Assembly (NCBI GenBank): GCA_036277115.1
Contig: DASUNM010000024.1
Coordinates: 186,001 to 250,000, forward strand
Origin: Pyrinomonadaceae bacterium
Lineage (GTDB): Bacteria > Acidobacteriota > Blastocatellia > Pyrinomonadales > Pyrinomonadaceae
Reading direction: 5' to 3'
DNA: 64,000 nt
In this document: positions 9,594 to 19,676 of the stretch, one piece after another
Position numbering within the stretch: position 1 is the stretch's first letter
Layout: each line of letters starts with the position of its first letter
Program-made: the position numbers and the translations under genes
The notes under the pieces: generated by a model
Database searches by the model: none
What the model was told of the DNA's origin: nothing
What the model saw: only the letters and a program-made list of their open reading frames with translations

Positions 9594-10172
9594 TCAGCGT
9601 TTTAGAGCGTTGTCGATTGCGCGCCAGATATCATCACGTCCGCGGCCCGTCACGCTCGAGTAAGTAAAAACTTCCGGCGTCCCCAAAATCTCCTTTGCCC
9701 GGCGAAGCGTGCGGGAAAGTTCATTGTTAGACAGCTTATCGGATTTGGTAGCCACGATTACGTGCGGCTTCCCGTGATGCTTAAGCCATTCGTCGAGCTG
9801 TAAATCGTGTGCCGTCGGCTCGTGTCTCGCATCAATCAGGTGCACCGCCAGCACCAGTTGCTCGCGTTGCGCCAGGTAGTCCGTCGCCGCCGCGTTCCAC
9901 TGCTCTTTCACGGCCCTGGGCGCACGGGCATAACCATAGCCCGGCAGATCCACGAACCGAAACTTCTCATTTATCAAAAAGAAGTTCACCGCCTGGGTGC
10001 GACCAGGGGTTGAAGAGGTGCGCGCCAGGCCTCGGACGCCGAGCAGGGAATTCATCAAGCTCGATTTTCCCACGTTCGAGCGTCCGAGGAAGGCGATCTC
10101 CGGCTTTTTATCGCGCGGCCAGTCGGGTTCCTTGAATGCGCTCTTTTCAAACGTGGCGCTGGTGATTCGCAT
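9594..10172 (-). CDS. engB: Ribosome biogenesis GTP-binding protein EngB/YsxC
   Basis: This essential TRAFAC GTPase takes part in assembly of the large ribosomal subunit. G1 is GRSNVGKSS (30-38), the switch region STPGRTQ, G3 DLPGYGYA and G4 TKSDK are all intact, and the length of 192 aa is typical. The ATG at 10172 begins MRITSATFEKSAF, matching the family's short N-terminal strand. The stop codon coincides with the gap before rho. A conserved unknown gene ends 24 bases upstream on the same strand. Confidence 0.95.
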   Translation of the reverse strand: MRITSATFEKSAFKEPDWPRDKKPEIAFLGRSNVGKSSLMNSLLGVRGLARTSSTPGRTQAVNFFLINEKFRFVDLPGYGYARAPRAVKEQWNAAATDYLAQREQLVLAVHLIDARHEPTAHDLQLDEWLKHHGKPHVIVATKSDKLSNNELSRTLRRAKEILGTPEVFTYSSVTGRGRDDIWRAIDNALKR

Positions 10173-10195
10173 TCAATTTTATCCGCGCGGCGTGT

Positions 10196-10645
10196 TTACG
10201 CGGTGGCGGATTGCGCCTTCATCTGTTCCGCGCGCATTTCGGCGAACTTGGCCATCCGCTCACGCATCGCCGGCAGCTTCGTCTCGATGTCGGGAATGCG
10301 TTTGACGACTGTCTCCAGGTTCTTCAAAAACTCCTGGTTGTCGAACATTGCCCGGAGGCCTTCGATGACCGGCTGGATTTTCATGTAAACGAAAATATGC
10401 TCGCCGTTCGTTTGGTTAAACAGTTCCTCGTCAATCGCGCCGTTGGTAACCATCGCGCAAGCCATGTCCCAGTAGGAAATGACCATGCGCAGGTGGCCGC
10501 TGTGTTCGCCAATCATGGCCTCCATGACGTCCTGAACGCTGGTGGGGTTGAAAGTGAACATCCAATTGCGGGCTTCGCGCATGACGGGCTCGCGCCGGAG
10601 GTCGTAAAGTTTCAGAATCAGATCTGCATCTTCGTGTTTACCCAT
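10196..10645 (-). CDS. Conserved cytosolic protein of unknown function, 149 aa
   Basis: I do not recognise this family with confidence; it may resemble the uncharacterised DUF4760 group. It has no signal peptide or membrane segment and is predicted largely helical. Notable stretches are 'LRREPVMREARNWMFTFN', 'HSGHLRMVISYWDMACAMV' and a charged C-terminal helix 'RERMAKFAEMRAEQMKAQ' that could form a coiled coil. The short gap to engB (23 bases) suggests co-transcription with the GTPase. AACAGGAGCATAACT before the ATG provides a ribosome site. Confidence 0.8.
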   Translation of the reverse strand: MGKHEDADLILKLYDLRREPVMREARNWMFTFNPTSVQDVMEAMIGEHSGHLRMVISYWDMACAMVTNGAIDEELFNQTNGEHIFVYMKIQPVIEGLRAMFDNQEFLKNLETVVKRIPDIETKLPAMRERMAKFAEMRAEQMKAQSATA

Positions 10646-10723
10646 AGTTATGCTCCTGTTTGTTTAATTAAGCCAGAATTCCGACGTGTCGGAATAGCGG
10701 GCGGTTGGTCATTGATTGAATGC

Positions 10724-10784
10724 GTTAGAGTACCAACTTTAGTTGAGCATTGCACGAATGCCCGACTGAAGCCGGTACTCTAAC
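10724..10784. repeat. Long hairpin downstream of lon
   Basis: GTTAGAGTACC and GGTACTCTAAC are perfect inverted arms. Inside them AACTTTAGTTG faces CGACTGAAGCC with differences that are all transitions, so the RNA could still pair through G-U. A smaller stem GCATT/AATGC forms the tip. It lies between lon and the unknown gene and may end lon transcription or be another dispersed palindrome. Confidence 0.65.
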
Positions 10785-10800
10785 ACTTGGATTGATCGAG

Positions 10801-13233
10801 CTATTGCTCCGCAGGTGTCTGCAGGCTGGGCGGCGGCTCAGTCGTCCAGATCGGCGGAGTCTTTGCTTCGTCGCCGAGTTCCACCGGACTCGCCTGCTCC
10901 TGGAGGGCGAGCGCAATGACTTCATCGATCGTTTCGACCAGATTTATTGTCAATCCGCTTCGGATTTCCTCCGGCACCTCCGGCAAATCTTTTTCGTTTT
11001 CCTTTGGCAGGATTATGGTATCGATGCCGAACCGGTGCGCGGCCAGCAGCTTTTCTTTCACGCCGCCAATCGGCAGTATCCGGCCGCGCAAAGTGATCTC
11101 GCCAGTCATCGCCACGTTCTTGTTTACCGGCACCCGCATCAGGGCGGAACACATCGCCACGGCCATAGTGATGCCGGCTGACGGACCGTCCTTCGGAATC
11201 GCACCTTCCGGAATGTGAATGTGCAGGTCGCGCTTGCGAATGAAATCCAAACTCACGCCGAGACGTTCCGCGCGAGACTTGATGCAGGTGAGCGCCGCCT
11301 GGGCTGACTCCTGCATGACTTCGCCCAGTTTCCCGGTGAGCGTCACCTTGCCGCGGCCTTTGACCAAAGTGGCTTCAATTTGCAGCACCTCGCCGCCGAC
11401 CTCTGTCCACGCCAATCCGGTGGCCAGCCCAATCTCGCTTTCGGCCGCGACGCCCTGTTGACGGAATTTGATCGGACCGAGCATGTCGCGGACTTGCTCA
11501 GGTCCGATTTCATGTTTGAAATCCGCTGAGACAGTTTCCGCCACGAATTTACGGGCGACTTTGCGGCAACACGATCCAATTTCGCGCTCTAGGTTGCGCA
11601 CGCCGGCTTCGCGCGTGTAGTGACGAATAATTTCCAGGATGCCGTCGTCGGAAAACTCAAATTGTTCTGTCCGCAGACCGTTCCCCTCGGCCTGTTTCGG
11701 CACCAGGTGTCGCTTTGCGATCTCGAGTTTCTCGCGCTCTGTATAACCAGACAGCCGCAGGACTTCCAAACGATCCTGGAGCGCCGGCGGTATCGTGTGC
11801 ATCACGTTCGCAGTGGCGATGAAGAAGACCTTGGAAAGATCGTATTCAACGTCGAGATAGTGATCCTGGAACATGTGGTTCTGTTCCGGATCGAGAACTT
11901 CGAGCAGGGCCGCGCTCGGATCGCCGCGAAAATCCGTGCCGAGCTTGTCCACTTCATCAAGCAGCAGGACGGGATTAACTGCGCCGGCTTTCTTCATCAT
12001 CTGAATGATTTGGCCGGGCAAGGCGCCGATGTAGGTGCGACGATGACCGCGAATTTCAGCTTCATCCCGCACCCCGCCAAGGCTCAGACGCACGAATTTG
12101 CGACCGGTGGCGCGGGCGATCGATTTTCCGAGACTTGTTTTGCCGACGCCCGGAGGTCCCACAAAGCAGAGAATTGAACCCTTTGGATTCTTTACCAGTT
12201 GGCGGACAGCGAGGTATTCGAGAATGCGATCCTTAATCTTTTCGAGGCCGTAATGATCTTCATTCAGCACCTCTTCGGCCTTGCTGAGATCCTTGATCTC
12301 TTTTGACTTTTGCTTCCAGGGCACGCTGACTAACCAATCGATGTAAGTCCGCGACACAGTGCCTTCGGCAGACATCGGCGGCATGGCTTCGAGCCGGTGC
12401 AACTCCTGAAGCGCTTTCTCTTTCGCTTCCTCGGTCATGCCGGCTTCTTCGATCTTCTTCTTTAGCTCGTCGAGCTCGGCGCGCTCATCCTTGCGGCCCA
12501 GTTCTTTGTGAATCGCTTTGATTTGCTCGTTGAGGTAGTACTCTTTCTGCGCCTTCTCCATCTGACGCTTTACGCGTGTCTGGATCGTGCGGTCGAGCTG
12601 CCGTTTCTCGAGCTCCATTTCCAGAATCTCAATCAGACGCGCCAGCCGCGCGTGCGTCGAGAAGAGCTCCAACAGTCCCTGTTTGTCTTCAACTGAGATT
12701 CGCAGCTGCGAAGCCAGCGCGTCCGCCATATGCGAAGCGTCGGCGTTGCGCATCGCGGTTTGCAGCGCATCGGGTTGAATATCGGGAGCGAGCCGCAGAT
12801 GCTGTTCAATCAGTTGCGCGACCTTCTGCACCAGAGCGTCGGTCCGCACCCCTTCTTCACTGACTACGGGCGCGCGCCGAACCAGCGCGGTGAACGCGCC
12901 GTCATTATTCTCGACGCGAATCGTCGTGGCGCGTTCGCGGCCTTCGACGACGACTTTGATTTGACCGTTCTCCTGCTTCTGCGATTGCAGAATCCGCGCG
13001 ATCGTGCCGACGCGATAAATCTGTTCAGGTGACGGTTCATCGACCGTGGCGTCGTGCTGAGTCGAAAGAAAAATGGTGCGGTCTGAGGCGAGGGCCATCT
13101 CGAGCGCGCGCACTGAGCCGGGTCGGCCAATTTTGAATGCGACTTTGGTGAACGGGAAAATTACGACGTCGCGAATCGGCACCATTGGATAGCGCGCGAT
13201 ATCAGCGGGGGTTCGGTCCGAATATTCTTCCAT
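10801..13233 (-). CDS. lon: ATP-dependent Lon protease
   Basis: Lon is a hexameric AAA+ serine protease that degrades misfolded and regulatory proteins in the cytosol. It has an N-terminal substrate domain (from [14 protein letters not shown]), a coiled-coil region ('[20 protein letters not shown]'), Walker [14 protein letters not shown], Walker B LLLDEVDK, and a C-terminal Ser-Lys protease with Ser685 (PKDGPSAG) and Lys728. Length is 810 aa, normal, with a short Pro-rich tail. The upstream 284 bases lack an obvious CIRCE element. Neighbouring clpX, clpP and tig make this a protein-quality-control region. Confidence 0.97.
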   Translation of the reverse strand: MEEYSDRTPADIARYPMVPIRDVVIFPFTKVAFKIGRPGSVRALEMALASDRTIFLSTQHDATVDEPSPEQIYRVGTIARILQSQKQENGQIKVVVEGRERATTIRVENNDGAFTALVRRAPVVSEEGVRTDALVQKVAQLIEQHLRLAPDIQPDALQTAMRNADASHMADALASQLRISVEDKQGLLELFSTHARLARLIEILEMELEKRQLDRTIQTRVKRQMEKAQKEYYLNEQIKAIHKELGRKDERAELDELKKKIEEAGMTEEAKEKALQELHRLEAMPPMSAEGTVSRTYIDWLVSVPWKQKSKEIKDLSKAEEVLNEDHYGLEKIKDRILEYLAVRQLVKNPKGSILCFVGPPGVGKTSLGKSIARATGRKFVRLSLGGVRDEAEIRGHRRTYIGALPGQIIQMMKKAGAVNPVLLLDEVDKLGTDFRGDPSAALLEVLDPEQNHMFQDHYLDVEYDLSKVFFIATANVMHTIPPALQDRLEVLRLSGYTEREKLEIAKRHLVPKQAEGNGLRTEQFEFSDDGILEIIRHYTREAGVRNLEREIGSCCRKVARKFVAETVSADFKHEIGPEQVRDMLGPIKFRQQGVAAESEIGLATGLAWTEVGGEVLQIEATLVKGRGKVTLTGKLGEVMQESAQAALTCIKSRAERLGVSLDFIRKRDLHIHIPEGAIPKDGPSAGITMAVAMCSALMRVPVNKNVAMTGEITLRGRILPIGGVKEKLLAAHRFGIDTIILPKENEKDLPEVPEEIRSGLTINLVETIDEVIALALQEQASPVELGDEAKTPPIWTTEPPPSLQTPAEQ

Positions 13234-13517
13234 GATTGATTACTGCGGAATGAACGAAAAAACTCCTGGAGATTGCGGCGGAACAGTCAATTAAACGACG
13301 AATACGGTCATAACTCTCAATTTCACCGCTAGTCGCTCAGGCTGCGAAAAAGGCGAGTCGCCATTGTCGCCTCGCGCTTTGGTAACCAGCGTGATTGTAA
13401 ACGATATTGCATTGTCGCGCTACCACCAATCACAAACTCGCGGATTCGGAATTTCCCCAATTAGGCATTCAAATGCACTGGGATCGTGACAAAGCCGAAG
13501 AAGTAGGGAAGCGCCGG

Positions 13518-15398
13518 CTAGGTTTTCAGCTCGTCTTTCATGTTGAGGTTTCGAATCAGGCGGTGCAGGTAATTAGGATGCAGGTTGAGCAGCTTTGCCG
13601 CCGCGGTGTAGTTCCCGTTTGCCTGTTTCATGGCGTCGGTGATCATTCGCTTCTTCGTCTGCACGACCAACTCGTGATAACTGGACGGAGCTTCGGCCGA
13701 CACAGTCGCCTCAGCTTCGACTACTGCTTCGGGAAGGTCGTCCGCCAGAATCTGCTCGGTGGTGCCAAGTACCACGGCTCGCTCGATCGCGTTTTCCAAT
13801 TCACGAACGTTGCCGGGCCAGTCGTAAGTCATCAATCGTTTACGTGCTTCCGAAGAAATTCCCATCACCCGGCGGTTGCACTTTTCCGCGTACTTACGCG
13901 CGAAGTAATTTGCCAGGAGGGGAATGTCATCGCGTCGCTCGCGCAGGGGCGGCATAGTTAACTTCACGACGTTCAGCCTGAAGTACAAATCCTGCCGGAA
14001 GCCGCCTTTCTTGATCCCGTCCTCGAGATCGCGATTGGTTGCCGCCAGCAATCTAATGTCCACTTTGATCGTGCGGCTGCCGCCGACACGCTCAAACTCG
14101 CGCTCCTGAAGAACACGCAACAGTTTCGTTTGCAGAGAAGGGGACAAATCCCCGATCTCATCAAGAAAGATGGTGCCGCCGTCCGCGAGTTCAAGCCGCC
14201 CTTTTTTTTGAAGTAGCGCGCCGGTGAAAGCGCCCTTTTCGTGGCCGAACAACTCGCTTTCCAAAAGGGTTTCGGCGAACGCGGCGCAATTTGCCGCGAT
14301 GAAGGGCTTGTCACTACGCTTGCTGTTGCGGTGAATCGCGCGCGCGGCCAGTTCTTTTCCGGTGCCGCTTTCACCAAAGATCAGAACAGTTGAATCCGTC
14401 GGGGCCACCTTTGAGATAAGTTGATAGACCCTTTGCAGCAAGGGGCTCTCGCCGACCATATTGTGTTCGATATCGGCATCGACCATCAGGCGGGCGTTTT
14501 CGTTCTCCAGATCCTTGAAATTGCGCGCGTTGTGGATGGCGACGGAGGCGATCGCGGCCACCGCAGTCACCATCTGCAAGTGATTCTCGTCGAATCGCGC
14601 CTGCGGTTCGTCGCTGTCCAGGTAAATCACGCCAAGTTTTCGATCGTGCATGATCAGCGGGACGCACAAAACGGATCGCGAGCGTGCGGCAATCAGACTT
14701 TCTGTTTTCAGATCAGCGTTGTCGTCGGCCTCGTTGATCAAAATAGCGGCGCCATCGCCCAGCACGCGCCGCACAATCGTGCGACTGACATTTACGGTTT
14801 GCCCGGCGCCCTCGACGCGGTCCAGCGTGATGACTGAAGAAAACTCATCAGCGGTGTCGGCATGGTTACCGGTCAGCAAAATGGCGCCGCGTCGCGCCGG
14901 AACCACTTCAAACAACAGATCGAGCAAAGCCTTTTCCAGCTTATCGAGATCACGAATCGCGTTGATGGTGGTGCTGATCTTGAGTAGTGCGCTGAGGTCG
15001 CGCGCCATCACAAACACTGCGTCGCTGTAAGTCATGCGGACAGCCGGCGAGCCGAGCAAAGGCGCTTCGTCAAAGCGAATCTCACTGGTCTGGGACGGAT
15101 CTTCGCTGTCGTCGATCAGAAAAAAGAATTGCGACTCGCCAATCTGCACCCGATCGCCGTGGTGCAGCTCGCAGCGCTTTACGGGCATGTCGTTAACAAA
15201 CGTGCCGTTGCGACTGTCGAGATCCGCGATGATGTATTTGTCGCCGTCCTTTTCGATGAGGGCATGGCGGCGAGAGACGGCGGCATTTCGAATGCGGAGG
15301 CTAGCGCCGGTTTGGCGGCCGATCAGGACCGGCCCCTCGCTCATCGCGATGACGGTGTCTTTTAACTTGCCAGTAATAGCGGCGAGCCGTGGTTTCAT
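13518..15398 (-). CDS. Sigma-54-dependent activator with FHA and GAF domains, 626 aa
   Basis: This is a bacterial enhancer-binding protein. An FHA domain occupies about 20-100 ('[15 protein letters not shown]' and '[11 protein letters not shown]'), which should bind phosphothreonine peptides. A GAF-like sensor follows at about 130-290. The AAA+ domain has Walker A GESGTGKE and the sigma-54 contact loop GAFTGA, intact. A Fis-type helix-turn-helix closes the protein ('[19 protein letters not shown]'). Coupling of FHA to GAF suggests control by a Ser/Thr kinase, but no kinase gene is in the window. It is a single gene downstream of clpX and separated from it by 469 bases. Confidence 0.93.
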   Translation of the reverse strand: MKPRLAAITGKLKDTVIAMSEGPVLIGRQTGASLRIRNAAVSRRHALIEKDGDKYIIADLDSRNGTFVNDMPVKRCELHHGDRVQIGESQFFFLIDDSEDPSQTSEIRFDEAPLLGSPAVRMTYSDAVFVMARDLSALLKISTTINAIRDLDKLEKALLDLLFEVVPARRGAILLTGNHADTADEFSSVITLDRVEGAGQTVNVSRTIVRRVLGDGAAILINEADDNADLKTESLIAARSRSVLCVPLIMHDRKLGVIYLDSDEPQARFDENHLQMVTAVAAIASVAIHNARNFKDLENENARLMVDADIEHNMVGESPLLQRVYQLISKVAPTDSTVLIFGESGTGKELAARAIHRNSKRSDKPFIAANCAAFAETLLESELFGHEKGAFTGALLQKKGRLELADGGTIFLDEIGDLSPSLQTKLLRVLQEREFERVGGSRTIKVDIRLLAATNRDLEDGIKKGGFRQDLYFRLNVVKLTMPPLRERRDDIPLLANYFARKYAEKCNRRVMGISSEARKRLMTYDWPGNVRELENAIERAVVLGTTEQILADDLPEAVVEAEATVSAEAPSSYHELVVQTKKRMITDAMKQANGNYTAAAKLLNLHPNYLHRLIRNLNMKDELKT

Positions 15399-15867
15399 AC
15401 GTTGCTCTGGTCGGGGGCAGCAGTGTACTTATGTGACCGTGATGAAGCAACAGGTTTTGCTAGCCATGCGGAACGTCTGACTTCGCTTCTCAACCAAGTG
15501 TGGAGCGTACCTCTATCCGAATGGTTAATGAGCGCTATCCGATTGGATAGAAAAGTTGCCATGCCGATCGAGAGAGTTGCTGCACGGAAAGAGTTTGTCG
15601 GTTCCTGTAGCTGTTGTTATTAAGCGCTTTAGCTGCCGTCGGACGGCATTGACCGGCGGGTGCGCATTCGTGGCACACAAGTAGCAGATGCACAAGTCGC
15701 TCGTACTGATCCTCATTAGTTACGAACTATGGTCAGCATCGCCGCGGATGCTACCAACTAACCGCCCCACGCCAAGGGCGAGCGGGATTTGAAAAGCTCG
15801 CTTCAAGCAAAACGGCAACCCTGCTGAACCCCAGGGTTGCCGTTTCGGTTTTTAGGATTAAGGAATT
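15399..15867. other. 469-base gap between clpX and the FHA activator
   Basis: No credible gene. The region holds the clpX terminator (15810-15845) and a short palindrome-like stretch (15732-15757, GGTCAGCATCGCCGCGGATG) of the type seen in dispersed repeats. The short open frames here have no ribosome sites or recognisable content. Confidence 0.5.
15810..15845 (-). terminator. Terminator after clpX
   Basis: AACGGCAACCCTG and CAGGGTTGCCGTT form a 13-base-pair stem with a 9-base loop. The minus strand continues with TTTTGC and the plus strand with TCGGTTTTT, so it could work in both directions. It lies 22 bases past the clpX stop. Confidence 0.85.
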
Positions 15868-17112
15868 CTAGGCCGCTGCGTCATCTACGCCCGCGAGTCC
15901 CTCGCCAGGCATCGCGCGATGCCGCTCGACCATCTCGCTGGTGATCACGAACTCCTTCACACGCTTCTGCGACGGCAGAGTATACATTGCCTCCAGCAGC
16001 AGTTCTTCAAGGATCATCATCAAACCGCGCGCGCCGACCTTCCGCTCGACGGCTTGCTGAGCGACGCGTCGCAGCGCGTCATCGGTGAATCGCAGCTTGA
16101 CGTTGTCGAATTCGAATTTCTTTTGATACTGCTTGACCAGCGCGTTCTTCGGTTCGGTGAGGATCTTAATCAACGCTCCTTCGTCGAGTTCGTGCAACAC
16201 GCCGACGACTGCCAACCGTCCGACAAACTCTGGAATCAAGCCATACCTGATTAGATCCTCCGGTTGCACGTGCGCGAGGGCTTCAGCGTTACGTTGCGAG
16301 CCCGACTTCACCTCGGCATGAAAACCGAGTGACTTGTTACGCAGCCGTTTCTCGACAACCTTTTCCAAGCCGACGAATGCACCGCCGCAGATGAACAGGA
16401 TGTTGGTCGTGTCCACCGGGAAGAATTCCTGATGCGGATGTTTACGTCCGCCTTGTGGTGGAACGTTTGCAATCGTGCCTTCCAGAATTTTCAGCAAAGC
16501 TTGCTGCACGCCTTCGCCGGAAACGTCGCGGGTGATCGACGGGTTTTCGTCTTTCCGGCAAATCTTGTCGATCTCGTCGATGTAGATGATGCCTTGTTGG
16601 GCGCGTTCCACGTCGCCGTTCGCCGCCTGCAAGAGCTTCAGGATGATGTTCTCGACGTCTTCACCGACGTAGCCGGCTTCGGTCAGCGTCGTCGCATCAA
16701 CGATCGTGAACGGCACACTCAGCATGCGGGCGAGGGTCTGTGCGAGCAGTGTCTTGCCGGTGCCCGTCGGCCCAATCAAAATGATGTTCGACTTCTGAAT
16801 CTCGACGTCAGAACGCCGCCGCGCTAACTCGATTCGTTTGTAGTGTTGATAAACCGCGACCGCCAAACGCTTCTTCGTTTCGTCCTGGCCAATGACGTAT
16901 TCTTCGAGGAAGTTTTTGATCTCGCCTGGCTTGGGCAGCGGTGGTCGGGAAGCTACGGACTCAGCTTGCTGGTCGTCGCTGATAATCTCGTTGCAGATAT
17001 CGATACACTCATTGCAGATATAGACAGTGGGACCTGCAATGAGTTTCTTAACTTCGTTCTGCGATTTCCCGCAGAACGAACAACGCAGCGTTTCGTCACT
17101 TCTTCTCACCAT
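15868..17112 (-). CDS. clpX: ATP-dependent Clp protease ATP-binding subunit ClpX
   Basis: ClpX is the AAA+ unfoldase that feeds tagged proteins to ClpP. The N-terminal zinc finger uses Cys11, Cys14, Cys33 and Cys36. Walker A is [12 protein letters not shown], the pore loop is present (AGYVGED), and the ClpP-binding loop region ('[11 protein letters not shown]' context) is conserved. Length of 414 aa is typical. AAAGGATGGAGTT upstream supports the ATG at 17112. The gene follows clpP by 105 bases in the usual tig-clpP-clpX order. Confidence 0.97.
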   Translation of the reverse strand: MVRRSDETLRCSFCGKSQNEVKKLIAGPTVYICNECIDICNEIISDDQQAESVASRPPLPKPGEIKNFLEEYVIGQDETKKRLAVAVYQHYKRIELARRRSDVEIQKSNIILIGPTGTGKTLLAQTLARMLSVPFTIVDATTLTEAGYVGEDVENIILKLLQAANGDVERAQQGIIYIDEIDKICRKDENPSITRDVSGEGVQQALLKILEGTIANVPPQGGRKHPHQEFFPVDTTNILFICGGAFVGLEKVVEKRLRNKSLGFHAEVKSGSQRNAEALAHVQPEDLIRYGLIPEFVGRLAVVGVLHELDEGALIKILTEPKNALVKQYQKKFEFDNVKLRFTDDALRRVAQQAVERKVGARGLMMILEELLLEAMYTLPSQKRVKEFVITSEMVERHRAMPGEGLAGVDDAAA

Positions 17113-17217
17113 AGTCCGGGGAACTCCATCCTTTGAGACTAGTCGGGGCTACGTAAAAGTTGAGGCCGACGAGCTCGCCACTCGAGTGGTTGGCTCCTGG
17201 AACTCGGTTCTTGCGAC

Positions 17218-17802
17218 CTATTCGCGGTGCGCAATTACCTCGTCTATTAAACCATACTCCTTCGCCTGCGCGGCGGACAAATAACGATCCCGCTCGACGT
17301 CGCGCTCAATCTGTTCCATGTCCTGGCCAGTATGTTTTGCGAGAATTTGTGAAGTAAGTTCGCGAATTCGAATAAGTTCCTCGGCGTGAATCCGCACGTC
17401 TGTGGCCTGTCCCTGCATGCCGCCCGACGGTTGATGAATGAGAATCCGCGAGTTTGGCAACGCGAAGCGCTTTCCTTTGGCGCCCGCGGTCAAGAGCAAC
17501 GCGCCCATCGATGCGCACATGCCCACGCAGATCGTAGTCACGTCAGGACGAATGAATTGCATCGTGTCGTAAATCGCGAGGCCCGCGGTGACCGAACCAC
17601 CCGGTGAATTGATGTAGAGGTTAATGTCTTTTTCAGGATCTTCGGCTTCCAGAAACAGCAACTGCGCAACGATCAGGTTTGCGATCTGATCGTCGATCGG
17701 AGTGCCCAGAAAAATAATGTTGTCTTTGAGGAGCCGGGAATAAATGTCAAACGCGCGTTCGCCACGCGACGTTTGCTCGACGACCATTGGAATAAGTGCC
17801 AT
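17218..17802 (-). CDS. clpP: ATP-dependent Clp protease proteolytic subunit ClpP
   Basis: ClpP forms the barrel-shaped serine peptidase that works with ClpX. The catalytic triad Ser98 (GMCASMGA), His123 (LIHQPSGG) and Asp172 (ERDRY) is intact, and the 194-aa length is normal. The [14 protein letters not shown] axial-loop region is typical. No Shine-Dalgarno sequence precedes the ATG; the leader is heptad repeat R4 (GATCTGAATCTGAT). tig lies upstream and clpX downstream on the same strand. Confidence 0.97.
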   Translation of the reverse strand: MALIPMVVEQTSRGERAFDIYSRLLKDNIIFLGTPIDDQIANLIVAQLLFLEAEDPEKDINLYINSPGGSVTAGLAIYDTMQFIRPDVTTICVGMCASMGALLLTAGAKGKRFALPNSRILIHQPSGGMQGQATDVRIHAEELIRIRELTSQILAKHTGQDMEQIERDVERDRYLSAAQAKEYGLIDEVIAHRE

Positions 17803-17805
17803 ATC

Positions 17806-17926
17806 AGATTCAGATCTCAGATTTGAGATCTCACAAAATCAGGAGGCAGTAAGCAGTAGGCAGGAAGCAGAAAAAACGTTGAGCTGTTTTATTCTGACTT
17901 CTGACTCCCGGCTTCTGACTCCTGCG
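17806..17926. repeat. Heptad inverted repeat R4, words TCAGATT and AGNCAGN
   Basis: Three blocks of 7-base units follow one another: TCAGATT, CAGATCT, CAGATTT, GAGATCT (17806 on); AGGCAGT, AAGCAGT, AGGCAGG, AAGCAGA (17845 on); and an inverted arm TTCTGAC, TTCTGAC, TCCCGGC, TTCTGAC (17893 on). The inverted arm is also the last coding part of tig. The first block ends 3 bases before the clpP ATG. Confidence 0.8.
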
Positions 17927-19241
17927 TTTCTTCCTCCCAGTCGGCATCGATCACGCTCGCATTCGCGACTAAAAAATCCAGCGCTTTGCGATTGCGCAAT
18001 CTGCCAGCGATGCTACGTTCGCCCCCTTGCTTTGTCAAGATACCTCGCACTTGTTCTGCTGACTGTTTTGAAGCATCTGCGATCGCGTTAATCTCGGCGT
18101 CAATGTCCTGATCGGTGACTTCGATTTTTTCTTCATCCGCGATCCGTTCGAGCAGCAGCGAACCGCGCAGATCGTAACCCGCCTGATCTTTCAAAGACTC
18201 GCGCGCTTTCTCCCAGTCGAGATCCGGATGGCGCACGTCGATCCCCTGGTTAATCATGTCGCGCACAACCGATTCCAAACGATGTTCGGTTTGCTGTTGC
18301 ACCAGACGGTCGGGCAGTTCAAAAGCGTGTGCCTCGACAAGTTGCCGCATGAGGTCAGCGCGCATCTTGCCTTCACCTTCGTGTTTGGCTTGCGCTTCGA
18401 TATCGGAACGCACTTTTGTCCGCAGATCGGCAACTGATTCGACCTCGTCCCCGAGGCTTTGCGCCCACTCGTCATCGAGGTCCGGAACTTCCTTAGTGCG
18501 CACGGCGCTAACTTTTACCGCGTACTCAAGCCGCTTGCCAGCCAGGCCTTTGGCGCTGAAATCCTCAGGATATTCGACCACAAACGTCTTTTCGTCGTCA
18601 GGTTTGGCGCCGGTCAGGTTGTCGGTAATCGCTTGCACAATGCCTTCTCCGCCGAGCACCACGTCCACGTCCTCAACATTGATCGGTTCCGCTTCCGGGG
18701 TGTCCAGGAACTTCCCGTGGAAGTTCGCCGTGACCGTGTCGCCAACCTGCGCACCACGGTCTTCAACCGGTTCGAGGGAAGCAGAGTTCTCGCGCAGCTG
18801 TTCCACGACGCGGTCGACGTCTTCATCTTTGACCGGCCGCACGCGGCGTGACACTTCGATGCCTGTGTATTTGCCGAGCTGAATCTCCGGCAAAACTTCA
18901 ACGTTGACGTTGAATGAGATTGGGTGCTCGCCGAGTTTGTCCAGGCCTTCGGCCACCTCGAGATTCAACTCGGGCTCGCCGAGCGGCTCCAGTTTGTTCT
19001 CAGCGATGGCGTGCTGGACGGCGTCGGGAATCAACTCGCGCAGCACTTCGGTGCGAATCTGATCCTTGAACCGCGTGCGCACTACTGCGCGCGGCGCATG
19101 TCCGGGACGAAAACCTGGGACGCTCGCCATCTTTGCATATCGATCACTGACGTCGTCGTAAGCTTTCTTAACGGCGCTCGCATCGATCTCGATGTCGATC
19201 TGTTTTAGGGTTGGTGATACTTCTTTGACTTGAGATTTCAT
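17889..19241 (-). CDS. tig: Trigger factor
   Basis: Trigger factor is the ribosome-bound chaperone and peptidyl-prolyl isomerase. The N-terminal ribosome-binding domain carries 'VPGFRPGHAPRAVVRTRF' (the GFRxGxxP signature), followed by an FKBP-like domain with VGDTVTANFHG and a helical C-terminal domain. Length is 450 aa. The last 13 residues (ETQESEAGSQKSE) are encoded by the right arm of heptad repeat R4, so the tail sequence is probably not functional family sequence. The ATG at 19241 lies 4 bases from heptad repeat R5 and has no visible ribosome site. It heads the tig-clpP-clpX series. Confidence 0.96.
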   Translation of the reverse strand: MKSQVKEVSPTLKQIDIEIDASAVKKAYDDVSDRYAKMASVPGFRPGHAPRAVVRTRFKDQIRTEVLRELIPDAVQHAIAENKLEPLGEPELNLEVAEGLDKLGEHPISFNVNVEVLPEIQLGKYTGIEVSRRVRPVKDEDVDRVVEQLRENSASLEPVEDRGAQVGDTVTANFHGKFLDTPEAEPINVEDVDVVLGGEGIVQAITDNLTGAKPDDEKTFVVEYPEDFSAKGLAGKRLEYAVKVSAVRTKEVPDLDDEWAQSLGDEVESVADLRTKVRSDIEAQAKHEGEGKMRADLMRQLVEAHAFELPDRLVQQQTEHRLESVVRDMINQGIDVRHPDLDWEKARESLKDQAGYDLRGSLLLERIADEEKIEVTDQDIDAEINAIADASKQSAEQVRGILTKQGGERSIAGRLRNRKALDFLVANASVIDADWEEETQESEAGSQKSE

Positions 19242-19244
19242 AAT

Positions 19245-19325
19245 GCAGATATCAGATATCAGAAGTCAGATGTCAGCAGCTCCTCGCGTTGGCTCTGACG
19301 TCTGACCGCTGATGTCTGACCTCTA
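19245..19325. repeat. Heptad inverted repeat R5, words CAGATAT and TCTGACN
   Basis: CAGATAT, CAGATAT, CAGAAGT, CAGATGT, CAG is followed from 19294 by the complementary arm TCTGACG, TCTGACC, GCTGATG, TCTGACC. It fills the space between the tRNA-Leu 3' end (19332) and the tig ATG (19241). Confidence 0.85.
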
Positions 19326-19331
19326 TTCCTT

Positions 19332-19416
<85 letters not shown>

Positions 19417-19498
19417 GATGCAAGGGCGAGAATAGCACAGCGAGCATATCGTCCGCATGCAGGTAGCCGAATGGATAGAGTCGCAGTCCGCAGTCTTT

Positions 19499-19645
19499 CT
19501 CGGTGTCTCCGTGTGTGCTCCGTCTCAGTGGGCAGTTGAGCGGTGAGCAGATTTTGTGATGAGAGTTGTGTGACCAGTTCAATTGGCACCAGCCAGTTCT
19601 CAACTGCTCACAGCTCACTGCCCACTCATTCACAGGGACACCGAG
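19499..19645. repeat. Heptad inverted repeat R6, word AGTGAGC
   Basis: An outer pair CTCGGTGTCTCCGTG and CACAGGGACACCGAG encloses 7-base units AGTGGGC, AGTTGAG, CGGTGAG and, from 19594, an inverted arm whose complement reads AGTGGGC, AGTGAGC, TGTGAGC, AGTTGAG. It lies between the permease stop codon and tRNA-Leu. Confidence 0.75.
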
Positions 19646-19676
19646 CGAAGGCGGGTGCGGAACTTTTTAATTGAAA

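Noticed and set aside
13234..13517. CIRCE or other heat-shock operator upstream of lon
   Set aside because: No TTAGCACTC-N9-GAGTGCTAA match or clear sigma-32-type promoter was found.
15402..15623. 73-codon plus-strand frame with Cys-rich end in the gap after the FHA gene
   Set aside because: No ribosome site, no motif, and overlaps other short frames.
15671..15686. Sigma-54-like site TGGCAC-N5-TAGCA on the plus strand
   Set aside because: Spacing fits, but no plus-strand gene lies downstream.
19499..19645. Attachment site or integrative element at tRNA-Leu
   Set aside because: No integrase gene and no duplicated tRNA end; the repeat is explained as a heptad element.
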